From Coriobacteriaceae bacterium (GTDB lineage: Bacteria > Actinomycetota > Coriobacteriia > Coriobacteriales > Coriobacteriaceae), in assembly GCA_902363125.1 (NCBI GenBank), contig CABIZD010000005.1:1-64000 (forward strand): a stretch of DNA of 64,000 bases, read 5' to 3'. Position 1 is the stretch's first letter. Every line of letters begins with the position of its first letter. Of the stretch, positions 62,443 through 64,000 are shown piece after piece. The notes below the pieces were generated by a model. It was not told where the DNA came from and searched no databases. It saw nothing but the letters and a program-made list of their open reading frames with translations. Made by a program: the position numbers and the translations under genes.

Positions 62443-62667
62443 ACTGTGTCCCCATCGTCAATGCCCATCCAGTTGCACGTCAGTACGGTTGGATAGACCC
62501 GCATTGCCTTACGCCTTGTTAACAGATTAACTGTACCCGACCCGAGGCTTTTCATGGCACGACATAATAAGCGACGTGAAAAAACGAAACTTGTAAAGCA
62601 AGAGCCCGCACCTTGCTTTGGAGCCGATGCTATGCTTAGGCGCAATAGTCTTGAGGAGCATATGCCT

Positions 62668-63444
62668 ATGTCTACGTTTTTGAATGTCAGCCCCATCTTT
62701 GGGCCCGTTCGCAGCCGTCGCCTTGGTCTCTCGCTCGGCGTCAACATGATGCCGGCCAGCGGCAAAATCTGCACGTTCGACTGCATCTACTGCGAAAACG
62801 GCCTCAACGCCGAGCGCCCCTGCCATGAGCCGTACAACACAGCTGCCGTGGTACTCGACGCGCTCGAGGCAAAGCTGCGCGAGATGGCAGCCGAGGGCGA
62901 GCTCCCCGATGTGATCACCTTCGCAGGCAACGGCGAGCCCACCGCCGCACCGGAGTTTCCGCAGGCCATCGCCGGCGCCGTCGCGCTGCGCGACGGGCTT
63001 GCCCCAAACTCCAAGATCGCCGTGCTCTCCAACGGCACGCGCGCCGACCGTCCCCAGGTACACGATGCGCTCATGATGGTCGACGACAACATTCTTAAGC
63101 TCGATACCGTCGACCCGGCGTTTATCCAGCTGCTCGACCAGCCTGTTGGCCCCTACGACGTCGAGCACCAGATCGAGACGTTCGCAAGCTTTGACGGTCA
63201 CGTTATTATCCAGACGATCTTTTTGACCGGCGAGTATCAGGGTAAGCTCATCGACAACACCGGCGAGGAGTACGTTGCCCCCTGGCTCGCGGCGCTTGAG
63301 CGCATTCGCCCGCAGGAGGCGACCATCTACACGGTGGCGCGCGAGACACCGGTCGCCGGCCTTGCTAAAGCGGCGCCCGAGGTGCTCGACAAGATCGCCG
63401 CACGCGTGCGCGCCCTCGGCATCCCCTGCCAGGTGAGCTACTAG
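62668..63444 (+). CDS. Radical SAM protein
   Basis: A 258-residue radical SAM enzyme. The iron-sulfur motif CTFDCIYC (CxxxCxxC), SAM-binding GNGEPT and SRRLGLSLGVNMMP mark the family, close to the GTP-binding-free radical SAM proteins of unknown function found beside map or in many anaerobes. The frame opens at 62554; I start at 62668 (MSTFLNVSPIFG), nine bases after GAGGAG; the ATG at 62662 is possible. Confidence 0.85.
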   Translation: MSTFLNVSPIFGPVRSRRLGLSLGVNMMPASGKICTFDCIYCENGLNAERPCHEPYNTAAVVLDALEAKLREMAAEGELPDVITFAGNGEPTAAPEFPQAIAGAVALRDGLAPNSKIAVLSNGTRADRPQVHDALMMVDDNILKLDTVDPAFIQLLDQPVGPYDVEHQIETFASFDGHVIIQTIFLTGEYQGKLIDNTGEEYVAPWLAALERIRPQEATIYTVARETPVAGLAKAAPEVLDKIAARVRALGIPCQVSY

Positions 63445-63486
63445 CAAAACCACGCAGCAGCTAGTGCCCGTCATCCCACTCCATCG

Positions 63487-63551
63487 GTTGCGGTGATATA
63501 GTTCCTGTTTATGCTGTTAAACCGCTTAAATCGGAACTATATCACCGCAAC
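63487..63551. repeat. 65-bp palindrome with 19-bp arms
   Basis: GTTGCGGTGATATAGTTCC (63487-63505) and its perfect complement (63533-63551), loop 27 bases, followed by TTTTATGG. Between the radical SAM gene and map; may act as a terminator or belong to a dispersed palindrome family. Confidence 0.8.
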
Positions 63552-63604
63552 TTTTATGGACGCGTGGGTGGGCTATACTAGCTGCGAATGAAAGGAAGTT
63601 AGCC

Positions 63605-64000
63605 ATGTATGACAAAGGACCCGTGCCTGGCCGCAACGACGCTTGCTGGTGCGGCAGCGGCAAAAAATATAAGAAATGCCATAGCGCCTTCGACGAGCGC
63701 CTCGAGCGCCTGTGGGAAGAGGGCTGGGAGGTTCTGCCCCGCACGCTCTACAAGACGCCCGCCGATATCGAGGGCATCAAGCGCTCCGCCGCCATCAACG
63801 TGGGCGTGCTCGACTACGTAGGCGAGCGCATCGCCGCGGGCATGACCACCAACCAGATCGACCAGATGATCTACGACTACACCATCGAGCACGGTGGCAC
63901 GCCGGCCGACCTCAACTACGAGGGCTATCCCAAGAGCGTGTGCACCTCGATCAACGACGTGGTCTGCCACGGTATCCCCTGCGATACGGACGTGCTGCAC
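63605..64000 (+). CDS. map: Methionine aminopeptidase with SEC-C zinc motif (partial)
   Basis: The first 132 residues of a type I methionine aminopeptidase, cut off by the window end. Residues 1-30 hold a SEC-C zinc motif (CWCGSGKKYKKCH), which may tie the enzyme to the ribosome. Then the catalytic domain starts: TPADIEGIKRSAAINVGVLD, EGYPKSVCTSINDVVCHGIP with the first metal-site His. It removes the initiator methionine from new proteins. The ATG at 63605 follows AAAGGAAG. Confidence 0.92.
   Translation, partial: MYDKGPVPGRNDACWCGSGKKYKKCHSAFDERLERLWEEGWEVLPRTLYKTPADIEGIKRSAAINVGVLDYVGERIAAGMTTNQIDQMIYDYTIEHGGTPADLNYEGYPKSVCTSINDVVCHGIPCDTDVLH

Overview
The window looks like a chromosomal segment of a gut Coriobacteriia species, most like Collinsella. 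This is inferred from high G+C, strongly codon-biased actinobacterial genes, the mix of families (asp23/amaP, YitT, OPT, a DUF6020-like protein, a giant 2-hydroxyacyl-CoA dehydratase activase) and the many intergenic palindromes. No marker gene gives a species. About 50 protein genes are supported. No rRNA, tRNA, CRISPR array, insertion sequence or prophage was found by eye.

Left part (0-12.7 kb, all minus strand): arginine operon argC-argJ-argB-argD behind an ArgR-type operator; two tandem pyridoxamine-phosphate-oxidase-fold genes; a riboflavin ECF transporter (ribU, a fused double ATPase, ecfT) behind an FMN riboswitch; then groES-groEL, flanked on both sides by very long perfect nested palindromes.

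12.7-29.8 kb: divergent amidohydrolases (YtcJ-like and M20); a membrane set of two zinc-ribbon proteins and a DUF2752 protein; a YitT transporter; the amaP-DUF2273-asp23 envelope operon; a YebC regulator; a DUF6020-like membrane protein; lgt; a NifU-domain protein; dCMP deaminase; type III pantothenate kinase; and an OPT oligopeptide transporter on the plus strand.

29.9-41.4 kb: a 1151-residue secreted coiled-coil/CAP protein with a sortase LAQTG signal; a DUF389 membrane protein carrying an EF-hand loop; a small membrane-anchored protein; a frameshifted gene remnant; and a 1595-residue dehydratase activase fusion behind a TetR regulator.

41.5-42.0 kb is the most unusual part. Two 29-bp palindromes bracket a 41-codon gene for a hydrophobic peptide with a basic tail. 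It has a strong Shine-Dalgarno in a foldable leader and a convergent promoter that would make an antisense RNA over its 3' end. This is the layout of a TxpA/RatA-type type I toxin-antitoxin.

42-64 kb: a HAD phosphatase; a TetR-controlled MFS exporter with two visible operators; amtB-glnK; an HD-domain gene with a type IV ABC-like membrane protein; a DXS-like enzyme; an array of three ~81-bp palindromic units; a polar amino-acid ABC transporter with a class-I amidotransferase hydrolase; a small ABC exporter; a DUF2975/XRE pair; a GGDEF-REC-HD-GYP protein with an Hpt partner; an alpha/beta hydrolase; a radical SAM protein; and the 5' part of a SEC-C methionine aminopeptidase at the right edge.

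All coordinates and motifs were read by eye. Family names come from recognition of sequence features, not from database searches.
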